A stretch of 41,546 bases of DNA from a virus. Numbering within the stretch: the first letter of the stretch is position 1; the number at the start of each line of letters is the position of its first letter. The stretch spans positions 1-41,546 of the IMG/VR virus record IMGVR_UViG_3300036832_000168; one strand, written 5' to 3'. Position numbers and translations under genes: made by a program. Of the stretch, positions 6,952-14,585 are shown in pieces. The notes beneath the pieces are model-generated. The model was not told the DNA's origin. It did not search any database and saw only the letters and a list, made by a program, of their open reading frames with translations.

Positions 6952-7222
6952 TATCATGGTCATCCTCGCTCACCTTATCGCGGAAGCGCTCCGTGAGGCA
7001 ATGGAGCAGGCCCACGACTGTGTGTACGATATAGTAGGGACGATGTATAAGGGACCGGAGCCCGGCCGTCCGCGCCATCCGCGCCTGGCTGGGCCGGAGA
7101 CTACCCGCGTACTTATGAGGTGCCAGATCTGCCACGACCTTGTCGTCAAAGATCTGGACGGCCGATGGAGCCCGCACGAGATATTCCGGGACGAGCCACT
7201 AACGGCAGGGGAAGGCGAATGA
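6875..7222 (+). CDS. Hypothetical protein, 115 aa, with CxxC motif
   Basis: The start at ATG 6875 has AGGAAG upstream, although the first 16 residues are low complexity; a later ATG at 6920 lacks a site. The core contains a helix (VILAHLIAEALREAMEQAHDCVYDIV), a proline-rich linker and a LMRCQICHDLVV segment resembling half of a zinc ribbon, with His and Cys nearby. The stop overlaps the next start (ATGA). A small zinc-binding protein is possible; the function is unknown. Confidence 0.62.
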   Translation: MSETPAGNHGHSPSPMDQEPLVPPDDIMVILAHLIAEALREAMEQAHDCVYDIVGTMYKGPEPGRPRHPRLAGPETTRVLMRCQICHDLVVKDLDGRWSPHEIFRDEPLTAGEGE

Positions 7223-7569
7223 AGGTTAGTAGGGAAGACGACGACATCGCGCGAGAGGCCGCGTATGACTTCCTTAAGCGGCTAGGGCTAGAGCCGACTC
7301 CGGACGCCATAGGACAGCTCTCCGGCCCGTTTACGGCTGCTCTAGAGAAGATGTGTACGCGCGGATACCCAGATGAGTTCTGGAAAATGCGCGGCTGGCG
7401 CGGAATCGTCCAGAACATCCTCAACAAGTCGCTCCGTATCGAGATGCGGTCGTGGCGACGGCGAGAGTTTGATGATGACTCCGCCATCGATCTCATTAAC
7501 GAGTGCGGCTTCTACTGGCGCATGGAGAACCAGGGCCCAGTCTGGGGCCGTCTAGGAGAGCCCGGCTAA
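7219..7569 (+). CDS. Hypothetical protein, 116 aa
   Basis: I chose ATG 7219 (ATGA overlap with the previous stop, with GGGGAAGGCGA upstream) over the longer open frame from 7120. The soluble product has an N-terminal helix (DDDIAREAAYDFLKRLGL), a central aromatic/charged segment (YPDEFWKMRGWRGIVQNIL) and a basic stretch (RIEMRSWRRREF). This could fit a nucleic-acid-associated protein, but no domain is recognisable. Confidence 0.68.
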   Translation: MKVSREDDDIAREAAYDFLKRLGLEPTPDAIGQLSGPFTAALEKMCTRGYPDEFWKMRGWRGIVQNILNKSLRIEMRSWRRREFDDDSAIDLINECGFYWRMENQGPVWGRLGEPG

Positions 7570-7682
7570 TGTGCGTTTGCGGAGATCCGATCATAGTCCA
7601 TTGTATTCCGGTTGGAGAGGACCACGATAGCCATTGTCTTATGTGTAACTGCCTGGCCTACCAGAGGAAACGTGATGAGTGA
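7569..7682 (+). CDS. Cys/His-rich mini-protein, 37 aa
   Basis: The ATG overlaps the preceding TAA (TAATG). The product MCVCGDPIIVHCIPVGED... has Cys at 2, 4, 12, 23, 26 and 28, and His at 11, 19 and 22. Paired CVC and CMCNC-type knuckles around a 10-residue spacer look like a compact zinc-binding fold. It ends in a basic YQRKRDE tail. It is the second tiny Cys-rich protein in this operon (the other is at 3737-3856), with no obvious sequence kinship beyond composition. The function is unknown; a metal-binding transcription or antirestriction factor is conceivable. Confidence 0.6.
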   Translation: MCVCGDPIIVHCIPVGEDHDSHCLMCNCLAYQRKRDE

Positions 7683-7923
7683 AAAGGAAGATCCAAAGCT
7701 TCAGCGCTTCATCGAAATCAACGGCCTGTGGTTCGAGATCATACCGCCAAAGCCATGGCCGGCCGTCCTCCCGGAGCTAACGCCGGAGGAAATGTGCGAG
7801 GCCGCGCAGCGCTACATTGATAAACGCTATCGCGAAGTAATGGACCATACCTCTCTAGGCGAGTACCGGAGCTATGGTCATACCGATCCTGGAGACGGAG
7901 GCGAGCCCGATGAAGCTAGTTGA
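7675..7923 (+). CDS. Hypothetical protein, 82 aa
   Basis: Starts at ATG 7675 after AGAGGAAACG, overlapping the previous gene by 8 bases; the open frame upstream to 7612 overlaps the mini-protein and is not needed. The product has a strand-rich segment (FIEINGLWFEIIPPKPWPAVLPEL) and a helix (PEEMCEAAQRYIDKRYREVM), with an acidic, Gly-rich tail. The family is not recognised. Confidence 0.62.
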   Translation: MSEKEDPKLQRFIEINGLWFEIIPPKPWPAVLPELTPEEMCEAAQRYIDKRYREVMDHTSLGEYRSYGHTDPGDGGEPDEAS

Positions 7924-8014
7924 TAAGGCCATCCGGATACTCATCCTGCTGGCGCTTATCATCCTTGTCGTCTCGCTCCTAACCGGAGTCTTCCAAGGAC
8001 ACGCGCACTTATGA
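7910..8014 (+). CDS. Small single-span membrane protein, 34 aa
   Basis: The ATG at 7910 overlaps the previous gene. The product is MKLVDKAIRIL followed by a strongly hydrophobic run (ILLALIILVVSLLTGVF), giving one transmembrane helix with a positive N-terminus and a short Gly/His C-terminal end. The stop overlaps the next start (ATGA-type at 8011). It is too short for an enzyme. It could be a membrane anchor, a superinfection-exclusion peptide or an early membrane protein. Confidence 0.6.
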   Translation: MKLVDKAIRILILLALIILVVSLLTGVFQGHAHL

Positions 8015-8247
8015 TAGGCCGCTTCCTCGTTATCCGGCCGGTGCCTCCGGCTCTATTCGACGACAAAGAAGCTCTCTATGACGCTCTCCGTCCGATCTGG
8101 AATGAAGAGCTGCAGAACAAGGCCGGGATTCCGCTAGTGGGCCCGCTCCACTACAAGCGGCTCGAATTCGTCTCGCCAGAACTTGCCTCATTCGTTCCGT
8201 ATGTCCCAATCGCAATCCACGGTCCAGCGGAGACTATGGCGCCATGA
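8011..8247 (+). CDS. Hypothetical protein, 78 aa
   Basis: This gene is coupled on both sides: its ATG overlaps the stop of the membrane peptide, and its stop overlaps the PHP-domain gene by 4 bases (ATGA). The product begins with a strand (GRFLVIRPVPPALF), then a helix (DDKEALYDALRPIWNEEL), then a second strand-rich part. It could be a small alpha/beta domain. There is no recognisable family. Confidence 0.65.
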   Translation: MIGRFLVIRPVPPALFDDKEALYDALRPIWNEELQNKAGIPLVGPLHYKRLEFVSPELASFVPYVPIAIHGPAETMAP

Positions 8248-9173
8248 AATTCGTCAACCTCCACCATCATACGACGTTTAGCTTTGGCGACGGGTATGGG
8301 ACTCCACTGGAGCACGTCCTGCGAGCGGTGGAGCTTGGCTATTCGGCCATAGCCGCAACGGAGCACGGGAATGTGTCCTCGCATTTCCAGCTGGAGAAAG
8401 CCGCGCTCGCGAACGGCATCAAGCCGATCTTTGGGCTTGAGGCTTATACCGGCTCCGTGGACCCGGATACCCGGCAGCAGTTCAAGTTCCACCTCACGAT
8501 AATCGCGGAGACTCTCGATGGATACCGTAACCTCAACCGAATCGTCACCCAGTCTTACCTCGACGCTTACTACCATCCAACAGTGGGTGGAGAAAGTCTC
8601 CGAAGGAATGCAGAAGGTCTTGTCATTCTGTCAGGATGTACTGGAAGCCTACTCGCGTGCTCTCTTGTCGGCGGCAAGGGAATTCCTGAGCCGACTTCCC
8701 GCGACGGCTATGCCTGGGATGACGCCAGACTCGTCATCCAGCGCTTTGCCGCTCTATTTGGGTCCCGTTATTATCTTGAGGTCCAGCCATTCTGGGAGCT
8801 GGAGAAGTCCCAGCGTATCAATACCGCCTATGCGAAGCTCTCCAGAGAAATGGGAATCCCGATGGTCGTCACGAATGACGTCCATTATCCCAGGCCAGAG
8901 GACTCTGAAATGCAGGCCATCCTTCACGCGGTACGGCGAGGAAAGCATACCGTAGAGGAAATGCAGCGAGAGTGGAATTACTCCGTTCCCATGACGCTGC
9001 CGTCCTCCGACCGGGACCTAGGCGAGCGGCTTATGAAAACCGGCCTTACGCGAGACGAGGCGTGGCAGGCTATCTGTAATACGGCCGACATAGCGGCCGG
9101 GATAAACTTTAAGCTACCGAAAGCCGAACGGCTAAAGTACCCAATCCAGAAAGAAGACCTAGAGCCGTGGTGA
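8244..9173 (+). CDS. PHP domain of DNA polymerase III alpha (N-terminal half of a split C-family polymerase)
   Basis: The 309-residue protein matches the amino-terminal PHP domain of DnaE/PolC and nothing else of the polymerase. Landmarks are NLHHHTTFSFGDG (HxH metal motif, residues 3-5), TEHGN (canonical TDHGN with Glu for Asp), GIKPIFGLEAY, FHLTIIAE, ILSGCTGS and TNDVHYPRPEDSEMQAILHAVRRGKH, all in family order. Most metal ligands are retained, so a PHP proofreading or structural role remains possible. It ends with FKLPKAERLKYPI, exactly where DnaE passes from PHP to palm. The remainder of the polymerase is at 12281-14560. No intein motif is present at the end. Confidence 0.87.
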   Translation: MKFVNLHHHTTFSFGDGYGTPLEHVLRAVELGYSAIAATEHGNVSSHFQLEKAALANGIKPIFGLEAYTGSVDPDTRQQFKFHLTIIAETLDGYRNLNRIVTQSYLDAYYHPTVGGESLRRNAEGLVILSGCTGSLLACSLVGGKGIPEPTSRDGYAWDDARLVIQRFAALFGSRYYLEVQPFWELEKSQRINTAYAKLSREMGIPMVVTNDVHYPRPEDSEMQAILHAVRRGKHTVEEMQREWNYSVPMTLPSSDRDLGERLMKTGLTRDEAWQAICNTADIAAGINFKLPKAERLKYPIQKEDLEPW

Positions 9174-10003
9174 ATCAAGATGATAAGGACCCTATCTGCT
9201 ACCTAGGGACCCATAGACTGAAATGGCTATGGTCTGGCGATGTTGATTTCCGGCTATTTATTCACCAGGCCGGTATAACAAGGACGGCCCAAAGGGCAAT
9301 AGTTCCATGGGGTATGGACTCCGGAGGCTACTCAACCCTAAGCAGATTCGGCAAATGGGATATAACCCCAGCCCAGTATGTACGCAAGACAGCCTGGTGC
9401 GACCGGCATATTGGCAATCTCGAAATGGCCGCTCCACAGGACTGGATGTGCGAGCCGCCAGTAATCGCAAAGACCGGACTGACTCCTGGAATTCATCAGA
9501 TACGTACAACAATCAACTTCTCAGTACTGAATGAACTATGGCCGCAGCATAGCGATGAGGAAAGCCCGTATTTCCCGGTCCTACAGGCGGCACCAGGAGA
9601 TATTGACGGCTACCTTAGGCATATAGACATGTACGAGGAAGCCGGGATAAACCTATGGGATTACCATACGGTTGGCATCGGAACCGTATGCCGGATTCAG
9701 AGCAACAAGATTATCGGCTTGCTCGCCCGCGAGCTAAATCAGACCGGCCTACGATTCCACTGGTTCGGTGTAAAAACGGACGGCATCCCTCTCGTATGGC
9801 CTCGTGATAAACACCGTAAGGCATTTGGCTCTTTCGATTCCATGGCATGGAGTGCCACTGCCCGATACCGGCCTGTCCTCCTTCCGGAATGTAAGGGGAA
9901 CGGCCATATTAATTGTGCTAACTGCGTTATCTGGGCGCGGAAATGGCGCCAGGAATACATCATGGATACAATCGGTGAACTCAGGAAGGGAAATGGAAAA
10001 TGA
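9167..10003 (+). CDS. dpdA: DpdA-like 7-deazaguanine DNA transglycosylase
   Basis: DpdA is the DNA-acting relative of tRNA-guanine transglycosylase; it exchanges guanine in DNA for a 7-deazaguanine base. In this 278-residue protein the catalytic-site strand WGMDSGGYSTLSRFGKW has Asp51, and GIGTVCRIQSN lies at 170-180. A FHWFGVKTDG strand follows, then FDSMAWSATAR with Asp224 as the likely nucleophile. A Cys/His metal site follows (Cys242, His248, Cys250, Cys253). All are in the order seen in phage DpdA. The start is GTG: 9167 or 9170, the latter overlapping the previous stop as GTGA. It is followed by a precursor transporter and QueC in overlapping frames, forming a DNA-modification cassette. 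Confidence 0.88.
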   Translation: MVNQDDKDPICYLGTHRLKWLWSGDVDFRLFIHQAGITRTAQRAIVPWGMDSGGYSTLSRFGKWDITPAQYVRKTAWCDRHIGNLEMAAPQDWMCEPPVIAKTGLTPGIHQIRTTINFSVLNELWPQHSDEESPYFPVLQAAPGDIDGYLRHIDMYEEAGINLWDYHTVGIGTVCRIQSNKIIGLLARELNQTGLRFHWFGVKTDGIPLVWPRDKHRKAFGSFDSMAWSATARYRPVLLPECKGNGHINCANCVIWARKWRQEYIMDTIGELRKGNGK

Positions 10004-10524
10004 ATAACAAGACAATCGGCGGGATCTTCGCGGCTATATACGTCGCAACGATCGTTCTAGCTAACTGGCTGGTTCACCGGTTCGGGCTTATCCCAGTCGG
10101 ATTCGGGCTCATGGCTCCGGCTGGGGTCTACGCGGCTGGCTTCTCATTCCCGGCCCGTGATTTCGTCCAGAGGTCCCTAGGACGTATAGCCGGAATCGCG
10201 CTTATCCTAGTTGCGGCCGGGCTCTCGTTCGCCTTCAGCCCGACGCTAGCTATCGCTTCCGGGGTGACATTCCTTGTAAGTGAGAGCCTGGACTTTTCCT
10301 TGTATACCTGGCTCGCTAGGCGATGGTTCATTTGGGGCGTTCTAGTCTCCAGCGTTATAGCGGCCATCATAGACTCGCTGCTATTCCTCTATCTCGCGCA
10401 TATCCCGTACAACGTAGCCCTGGCCGGGCAGATAGTAGGTAAACTAGAGGTAATCCTAATCGTGGGTATGCCATTGACATTTATCCTTAAGCGGAAGATA
10501 TCCCTAACCCCAGCAGAGGCGTGA
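10000..10524 (+). CDS. yhhQ: YhhQ/VUT-family queuosine-precursor (preQ0/preQ1) transporter
   Basis: This 174-residue, very hydrophobic protein has five or six predicted membrane helices (AAIYVATIVLANWLV; FGLMAPAGVYAAGFSF; IAGIALILVAAGLSF; WGVLVSSVIAAIIDSLLFLYL; VILIVGMPLTFIL). It carries the family motif around ESLDFSLYTWLAR. YhhQ-family proteins take up 7-deazaguanine precursors. It is shorter than bacterial YhhQ (about 220 aa) but similar to phage forms. It overlaps DpdA by 4 bases and is immediately followed by QueC, so its cargo is most likely the precursor used by DpdA. Confidence 0.82.
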   Translation: MNNKTIGGIFAAIYVATIVLANWLVHRFGLIPVGFGLMAPAGVYAAGFSFPARDFVQRSLGRIAGIALILVAAGLSFAFSPTLAIASGVTFLVSESLDFSLYTWLARRWFIWGVLVSSVIAAIIDSLLFLYLAHIPYNVALAGQIVGKLEVILIVGMPLTFILKRKISLTPAEA

Positions 10525-11150
10525 TGACGACAATAGCAATTCTGTCGGGCGGAATCGACTCAACGTGCGCAGCTTCCGTCACAAGGGCTACATCCGCAGT
10601 CACATTCGACTACGGTCAGCGGCACCGTCGTGAGATAGATGCGGCACGGCGAGTAGCAGAGTATCTCAACATTAGATGGCAAGTGTTCGGGCTACCGGAC
10701 ATACTATCCAAATCAGCATTGCTAGGCGATGCTGATATCCCCCATGGCCGTTACGATGATCCATCGATGAAGATAACCGTCGTACATGGCCGTAATCTTC
10801 TATTCGTTGCGACTGCCATCGCAGCAGTAACTCGGCCGGGAGATAAGCTAGTAACTGGCGTTCATGCCGGAGACCATCCTATATACCCAGACTGTCGTCC
10901 TCGTTTCTGGGCGGCTGTCAGGCTCGCTGCGGAGGCATATAACATCAGCATCATCACTCCATTCATCAGAATGGATAAGGCCGGGGTAATCAAAGCCGGA
11001 CATGCCGCCGGAGCTCCGGTAGGCATTACATGGAGCTGCTATGAAGGAATGTCAGTTCACTGCGGCAAGTGCGGAACCTGTACTGAAAGAATCGAAGCAT
11101 TCAAGCTGGCAGGAATAAACGATCCGACTATCTATGATAAGGAAGCCTAA
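10524..11150 (+). CDS. queC: 7-cyano-7-deazaguanine (preQ0) synthase QueC
   Basis: QueC converts 7-carboxy-7-deazaguanine to preQ0 using ATP and ammonia. The 208-residue protein shows the PP-loop SGGIDST at residues 8-14, GRNLLF at 89-94, and HAGDHPIYPDCRPRFW at 114-129. The zinc site near the C-terminus has Cys172, Cys180, Cys183 and Cys186 (SCYEGMSVHCGKCGTC). The length is close to the family's 220-230. I take ATG 10524 (TGATG overlap with the transporter stop) over the GTG at 10521. The other precursor enzymes (FolE, QueD, QueE) are not in this window; they may be outside it or supplied by the host. Confidence 0.93.
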   Translation: MTTIAILSGGIDSTCAASVTRATSAVTFDYGQRHRREIDAARRVAEYLNIRWQVFGLPDILSKSALLGDADIPHGRYDDPSMKITVVHGRNLLFVATAIAAVTRPGDKLVTGVHAGDHPIYPDCRPRFWAAVRLAAEAYNISIITPFIRMDKAGVIKAGHAAGAPVGITWSCYEGMSVHCGKCGTCTERIEAFKLAGINDPTIYDKEA

Positions 11151-11356
11151 TGCCAAGAAGTGAGAATTCAATCGTTCCGCTACCGGGAAACGTTACGATC
11201 ATGACGGCGAGCCCGGACGGCCGGGCTTATACTCACGTCCAGATTGACCGTGGAATGCTAGAGGATGAGGAGCTATGCCCCACGGCCGTCAGGGAAGTCC
11301 TCCGGCGACTCGATGAAGCACTAGCCGAACTAACCAGGGGAGGACGTACGCCATGA
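11150..11356 (+). CDS. Hypothetical protein, 68 aa
   Basis: Its ATG shares a base with the queC TAA (TAATG) and its stop overlaps the next ATG. The product has a strand-rich N-terminal half (SIVPLPGNVTIMTASPDGRAYTHVQI) and a C-terminal helix (PTAVREVLRRLDEALAELTRGG). There is no known domain. Its position between queC and a methyltransferase leaves open a link to the modification cassette, but nothing in the sequence shows it. Confidence 0.65.
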   Translation: MPRSENSIVPLPGNVTIMTASPDGRAYTHVQIDRGMLEDEELCPTAVREVLRRLDEALAELTRGGRTP

Positions 11357-11883
11357 CCGCAGAATCGTGGAACATGCCGATCGACATTATGGGAATGCTC
11401 CGTCTCGGAGCCGACCGGCCGCGTATCCCGTCCTGGGAGTACGAGTCCAGGCCGCCTGGCGGCCTCGTGCTTAACCTTGGGGCCGGAGCAAAGCTAATCC
11501 AGCACTCCGTGGCCCTGGACCTCCCGGAGTGGGATGCGGATTGTGACCCAATCCCGTACGGAGACGAGACGGTAACAGCCATCTACGCGCTCCATTTCCT
11601 AGAGCACGTAAATAACCCCATCGCGCTACTCCGCGAGTGCCAGCGGGTCCTTAAGCCCAGATGTCATCTCAATGTCGTGGTCCCTCACTGGAATACCCAG
11701 CTCGCGCATTCCGACCTCGACCACAAGTCTTCCTGGGACGAGGAAACATGGAGCCGGATATTCCAGAATGAATACTACGACAAGGACCATAAGGACTGGA
11801 GCTTCCGTATCGGGACCAACGTCCTAATGGGAATCGACGCGCGGAACCTCCTCATCATTACCCAGCTCATCAAGGAACGGTAA
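11353..11883 (+). CDS. Class I SAM-dependent methyltransferase (Methyltransf_11-like)
   Basis: This 176-residue protein has a glycine-rich SAM motif, LNLGAGAKLIQ (about residues 37-47), an acidic motif II (VALDLPEWDAD), and the family signature ALHFLEHVNNPIALLRECQRVLKPRCHLNVVVPHW. This places it in the Methyltransf_11 type of small-molecule or glycan-related enzymes rather than in the DNA adenine/cytosine methylases; no DPPY or PCQ motif is visible. The C-terminal part (SDLDHKSSWDEETW) is polar. It is coupled to both neighbours. Since it follows queC, tailoring of a modified base is possible but unproven. Confidence 0.8.
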   Translation: MTAESWNMPIDIMGMLRLGADRPRIPSWEYESRPPGGLVLNLGAGAKLIQHSVALDLPEWDADCDPIPYGDETVTAIYALHFLEHVNNPIALLRECQRVLKPRCHLNVVVPHWNTQLAHSDLDHKSSWDEETWSRIFQNEYYDKDHKDWSFRIGTNVLMGIDARNLLIITQLIKER

Positions 11884-12281
11884 TGGAACCCATTCCAGAA
11901 CATCTCCAGCATGAGCTGGAAGTCCTCCAGGACCTCCGGGCCGTAGTCCGCGAGGCACACGAGGCCATCCAGGACCTCCGTACGGCTATCCGCGAAGCCC
12001 GCGAGCTGCGGGAGCGCTTCCTAGCAGCTCCGGAGCTAGCGGAACAGCTAGGCGAGCGGGTGAAGGAGGGACTGGACGAGTACGGCAAGGTTCTCCAGGA
12101 GGCTATCAAGGTAGCCGAACAGGCCATGTACAATCGTTTCGATGTCCTGACGGCTATCTGCCTAGGCGAGGACCCGGAATCCATTAGGACAGGTGTCACA
12201 TCAATGCCGCAGCTACTCCGCGAATTCATCGCGACTCGTGGTGACCTCCCTTACCGGCTCGTCAAGATAAAGGACAAGTAA
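11883..12281 (+). CDS. Coiled-coil hypothetical protein, 132 aa
   Basis: The product is almost entirely helical with heptad-like patterns (HELEVLQDLRAVVREAHEAIQDLRTAIREARELRERFL, then LAEQLGERVKEGLDEYGKVLQEAIKVAEQAM). A more globular basic C-terminal part (MPQLLREFIATRGDLPYRLVKIKDK) follows. It probably oligomerises. Its stop overlaps the start of the polymerase gene by one base (TAATG), so it may be made in proportion to the polymerase, possibly as a partner or clamp-like accessory. This is only inference from position. Confidence 0.68.
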   Translation: MEPIPEHLQHELEVLQDLRAVVREAHEAIQDLRTAIREARELRERFLAAPELAEQLGERVKEGLDEYGKVLQEAIKVAEQAMYNRFDVLTAICLGEDPESIRTGVTSMPQLLREFIATRGDLPYRLVKIKDK

Positions 12282-14560
12282 TGCTTGATACGCTTTCTGC
12301 CGAAGATTTGTTGTGGGATTGGGCCCGTAAAGGATGGCGCTATCGCGGCCTAGGACGTATGCCGCAAGCCGAGCAGGACTGGCACGGTGCGCGGGTTAAG
12401 CGTGAGATGGATATGATCCTTGGGAAAGGACTAGCCGACTTCTTTCTGTTTACCTCCGATACGATCCGATGGGCGAAAGACAACGGTGTCGTTATCGGTC
12501 CCGGACGCGGAAGCACCGCCGCGAGCGACGTTGCATACATCACCCGTATTACGGAAGTCAATCCGTTCCGGTACCCGGATATGATCTTTGAGCGCTTCCT
12601 TGACGTTACCCGGCACGACCCACCCGACATCGACGTTGACTGCTCTGACGAGCAGCGCTATATGGTCCGTGACTATCTCGCATATAAGTACGGCCCGGAG
12701 TGCGTAGGCCACATTGGTAACTTTATCCGGTACAAGGCCAAGAATTCGCTCAAGGATGTCGGCCGGGTCTATAACATCCCGCTCCATGCTATAGAACAAA
12801 TCGGCAACGTCGCGATTGACCGGAGTGGTGGTGACTCGCGAGCGGACGCGACCCTGACTGACACCTTTGAGATGTTCCAGTCGGCCCGCGACATCCTGGA
12901 GCAGTATCCAGATATTGCGAAGGCCGCACGGCTTGAGGGTAATTACCGTGGGCTATCTATCCACGCCTGCGGCCTAATGGTGGCTAGCTCGCCGCTAACC
13001 GACGTCTGTGCCGTCTATACCGGGAAGGACGGCGAGCGTGTCGTTAGCCTGGATAAAGTCGATGCGGAGTACATCGATGCGCTTAAACTCGACTTCCTGG
13101 GACTCTCGACTCTTGGCATGATTACCCGGTGCCTCGCTATGGCCGGGCTGACGCTAGCCGACCTCTACGCCATCCCAGACACAGATGAGTCTGCGATCAA
13201 TGTATTCCGGACGAATGACCTCATGGGAGTCTTCCAGTTCGGAGCGCGAGCTACCCGGCTCGTAAACCGTGACGTCCATCCGGATAACTTCTGGCTCATC
13301 GTTTGTATCAACGCTCTCTCGCGGCCGGGTCCTCTATTCTCCGGGCAGACCGCTGAGTTTATCGACGTACGGCACGGCCGGGAGCTCGCGACCTCGCTCC
13401 ATCCGATTGTCGATGATATCACGGCCCATACCTACGGGCAGATGATCTTCCAGGAACATATCCTCCGGGCTCTCCGCGAGATAGGCAATCTCCAGTGGAC
13501 TAACGTTCACCATATCCGGCGCATTATCGCTAAGAAGTCCGGACAGGCGGCATTCCAGCAGAACTTTGAAGCGTTCGCTCAGGGAGCACACGACCTACAC
13601 GGAATCGATCATGAGCTTGCCGACCAGATCTGGCACCGTCTCGTTACGGCTGGGACGTATGCGTTCAACGTCGCTCACGCCGTCTCCTATTCGCTGCTCG
13701 CATTCTGGACCGCCTGGCTCAAGGTCCACTACCCGCTGGAGTTTTACGCGGCCTCACTTGTGAAAGCCGAAGGCGACAAAGAGCTGACGTTTAGGCTCCA
13801 GCGTGACGCACTCGCGCACGGCATCGATATCAAGCCGCCGCAGATAGGGATTAGCGGGAAGACCTGGACTCCGCACTTTGTCGCTAACGACCGGCCGGAG
13901 CTTCGCCGGCTGGAGCTGATAGCCGGCTGGGGAGCCGTTCCGGGTATCGGTCCTAAGAAGGCTCCTGCGCTCGCGGAGGCAGCCGCTACGGCCTCCGCGT
14001 GGGCCGACCTCGCGGAAGTACCAGGCATCGGGCTTGAGACCGTAGAGACGATGCAAGCCTTCTCAAGAGCGAAGGACCCGTTTGGGCTCTACCGGACGGA
14101 GCGCAAGCTAAAGGCCGTACGCCTCTGGATCCGGAAGCAGAAGGTCGTCCCGATGCCCACTCACAACGGCGACGCACTGGCCATAATGAAAGTCCCTGAT
14201 AACCGGAACAGCGGAGGCCGATGGATCGTCGGACCTCGCGTGGTTTACTTCGGGGTAGTAAGGCGTGTCGAGTATAAAGACGTTATCGAGGACGAGCGGA
14301 GCCGTACCGGCGAGGAAATAGAAGATATAGTCAAGCGCCTTAAGCGTCCCGACCTCGCGAAGCGTGCCACGCTTCATATGTACGATGAAGGTGAGGAGGA
14401 AGTTTATGCGAGGATCAACCGCTGGAGATTCCCGGAGCTAGTAAGCACGCTAGAGCGTATCCGGATAAACCACGACGTTGTGGTAATCCTGGGGCACCGT
14501 ATCGCCGGGTTTGGTACTCCAATCCGTACCGACAAAATCTGGGTCATCGACCCTGATTGA
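12281..14560 (+). CDS. dnaE: DNA polymerase III alpha, palm/fingers/HhH/OB part (C-terminal half of a split C-family polymerase)
   Basis: This 759-residue replicative polymerase lacks the PHP domain. The first 70 residues match the palm-linker of DnaE (REMDMILGKGLADFFLFTSDTIRWAK). GPGRGSTAAS follows (73-82), then PPDIDVDC with catalytic Asp116 and Asp118, and the third Asp271 in ALKLDFLGLSTL. SIHACGLMVA and the fingers region are recognisable. Two PGIG helix-hairpin-helix motifs lie at about 550-590, and an OB-like domain starts at FGVVRRVEY (about 660). No 3'-5' exonuclease domain is present. The PHP half is encoded 3.1 kb upstream, with the DpdA/YhhQ/QueC cassette and three further genes between. 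Confidence 0.92.
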   Translation: MLDTLSAEDLLWDWARKGWRYRGLGRMPQAEQDWHGARVKREMDMILGKGLADFFLFTSDTIRWAKDNGVVIGPGRGSTAASDVAYITRITEVNPFRYPDMIFERFLDVTRHDPPDIDVDCSDEQRYMVRDYLAYKYGPECVGHIGNFIRYKAKNSLKDVGRVYNIPLHAIEQIGNVAIDRSGGDSRADATLTDTFEMFQSARDILEQYPDIAKAARLEGNYRGLSIHACGLMVASSPLTDVCAVYTGKDGERVVSLDKVDAEYIDALKLDFLGLSTLGMITRCLAMAGLTLADLYAIPDTDESAINVFRTNDLMGVFQFGARATRLVNRDVHPDNFWLIVCINALSRPGPLFSGQTAEFIDVRHGRELATSLHPIVDDITAHTYGQMIFQEHILRALREIGNLQWTNVHHIRRIIAKKSGQAAFQQNFEAFAQGAHDLHGIDHELADQIWHRLVTAGTYAFNVAHAVSYSLLAFWTAWLKVHYPLEFYAASLVKAEGDKELTFRLQRDALAHGIDIKPPQIGISGKTWTPHFVANDRPELRRLELIAGWGAVPGIGPKKAPALAEAAATASAWADLAEVPGIGLETVETMQAFSRAKDPFGLYRTERKLKAVRLWIRKQKVVPMPTHNGDALAIMKVPDNRNSGGRWIVGPRVVYFGVVRRVEYKDVIEDERSRTGEEIEDIVKRLKRPDLAKRATLHMYDEGEEEVYARINRWRFPELVSTLERIRINHDVVVILGHRIAGFGTPIRTDKIWVIDPD

Positions 14561-14585
14561 ACAAGAGCGAAAGAAGGCGAGCGGT

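Noticed and set aside
8244-14560. Split intein joining the two polymerase halves
   Set aside because: No intein N- or C-terminal blocks and no extra residues at the junction; both halves end and begin with polymerase sequence.
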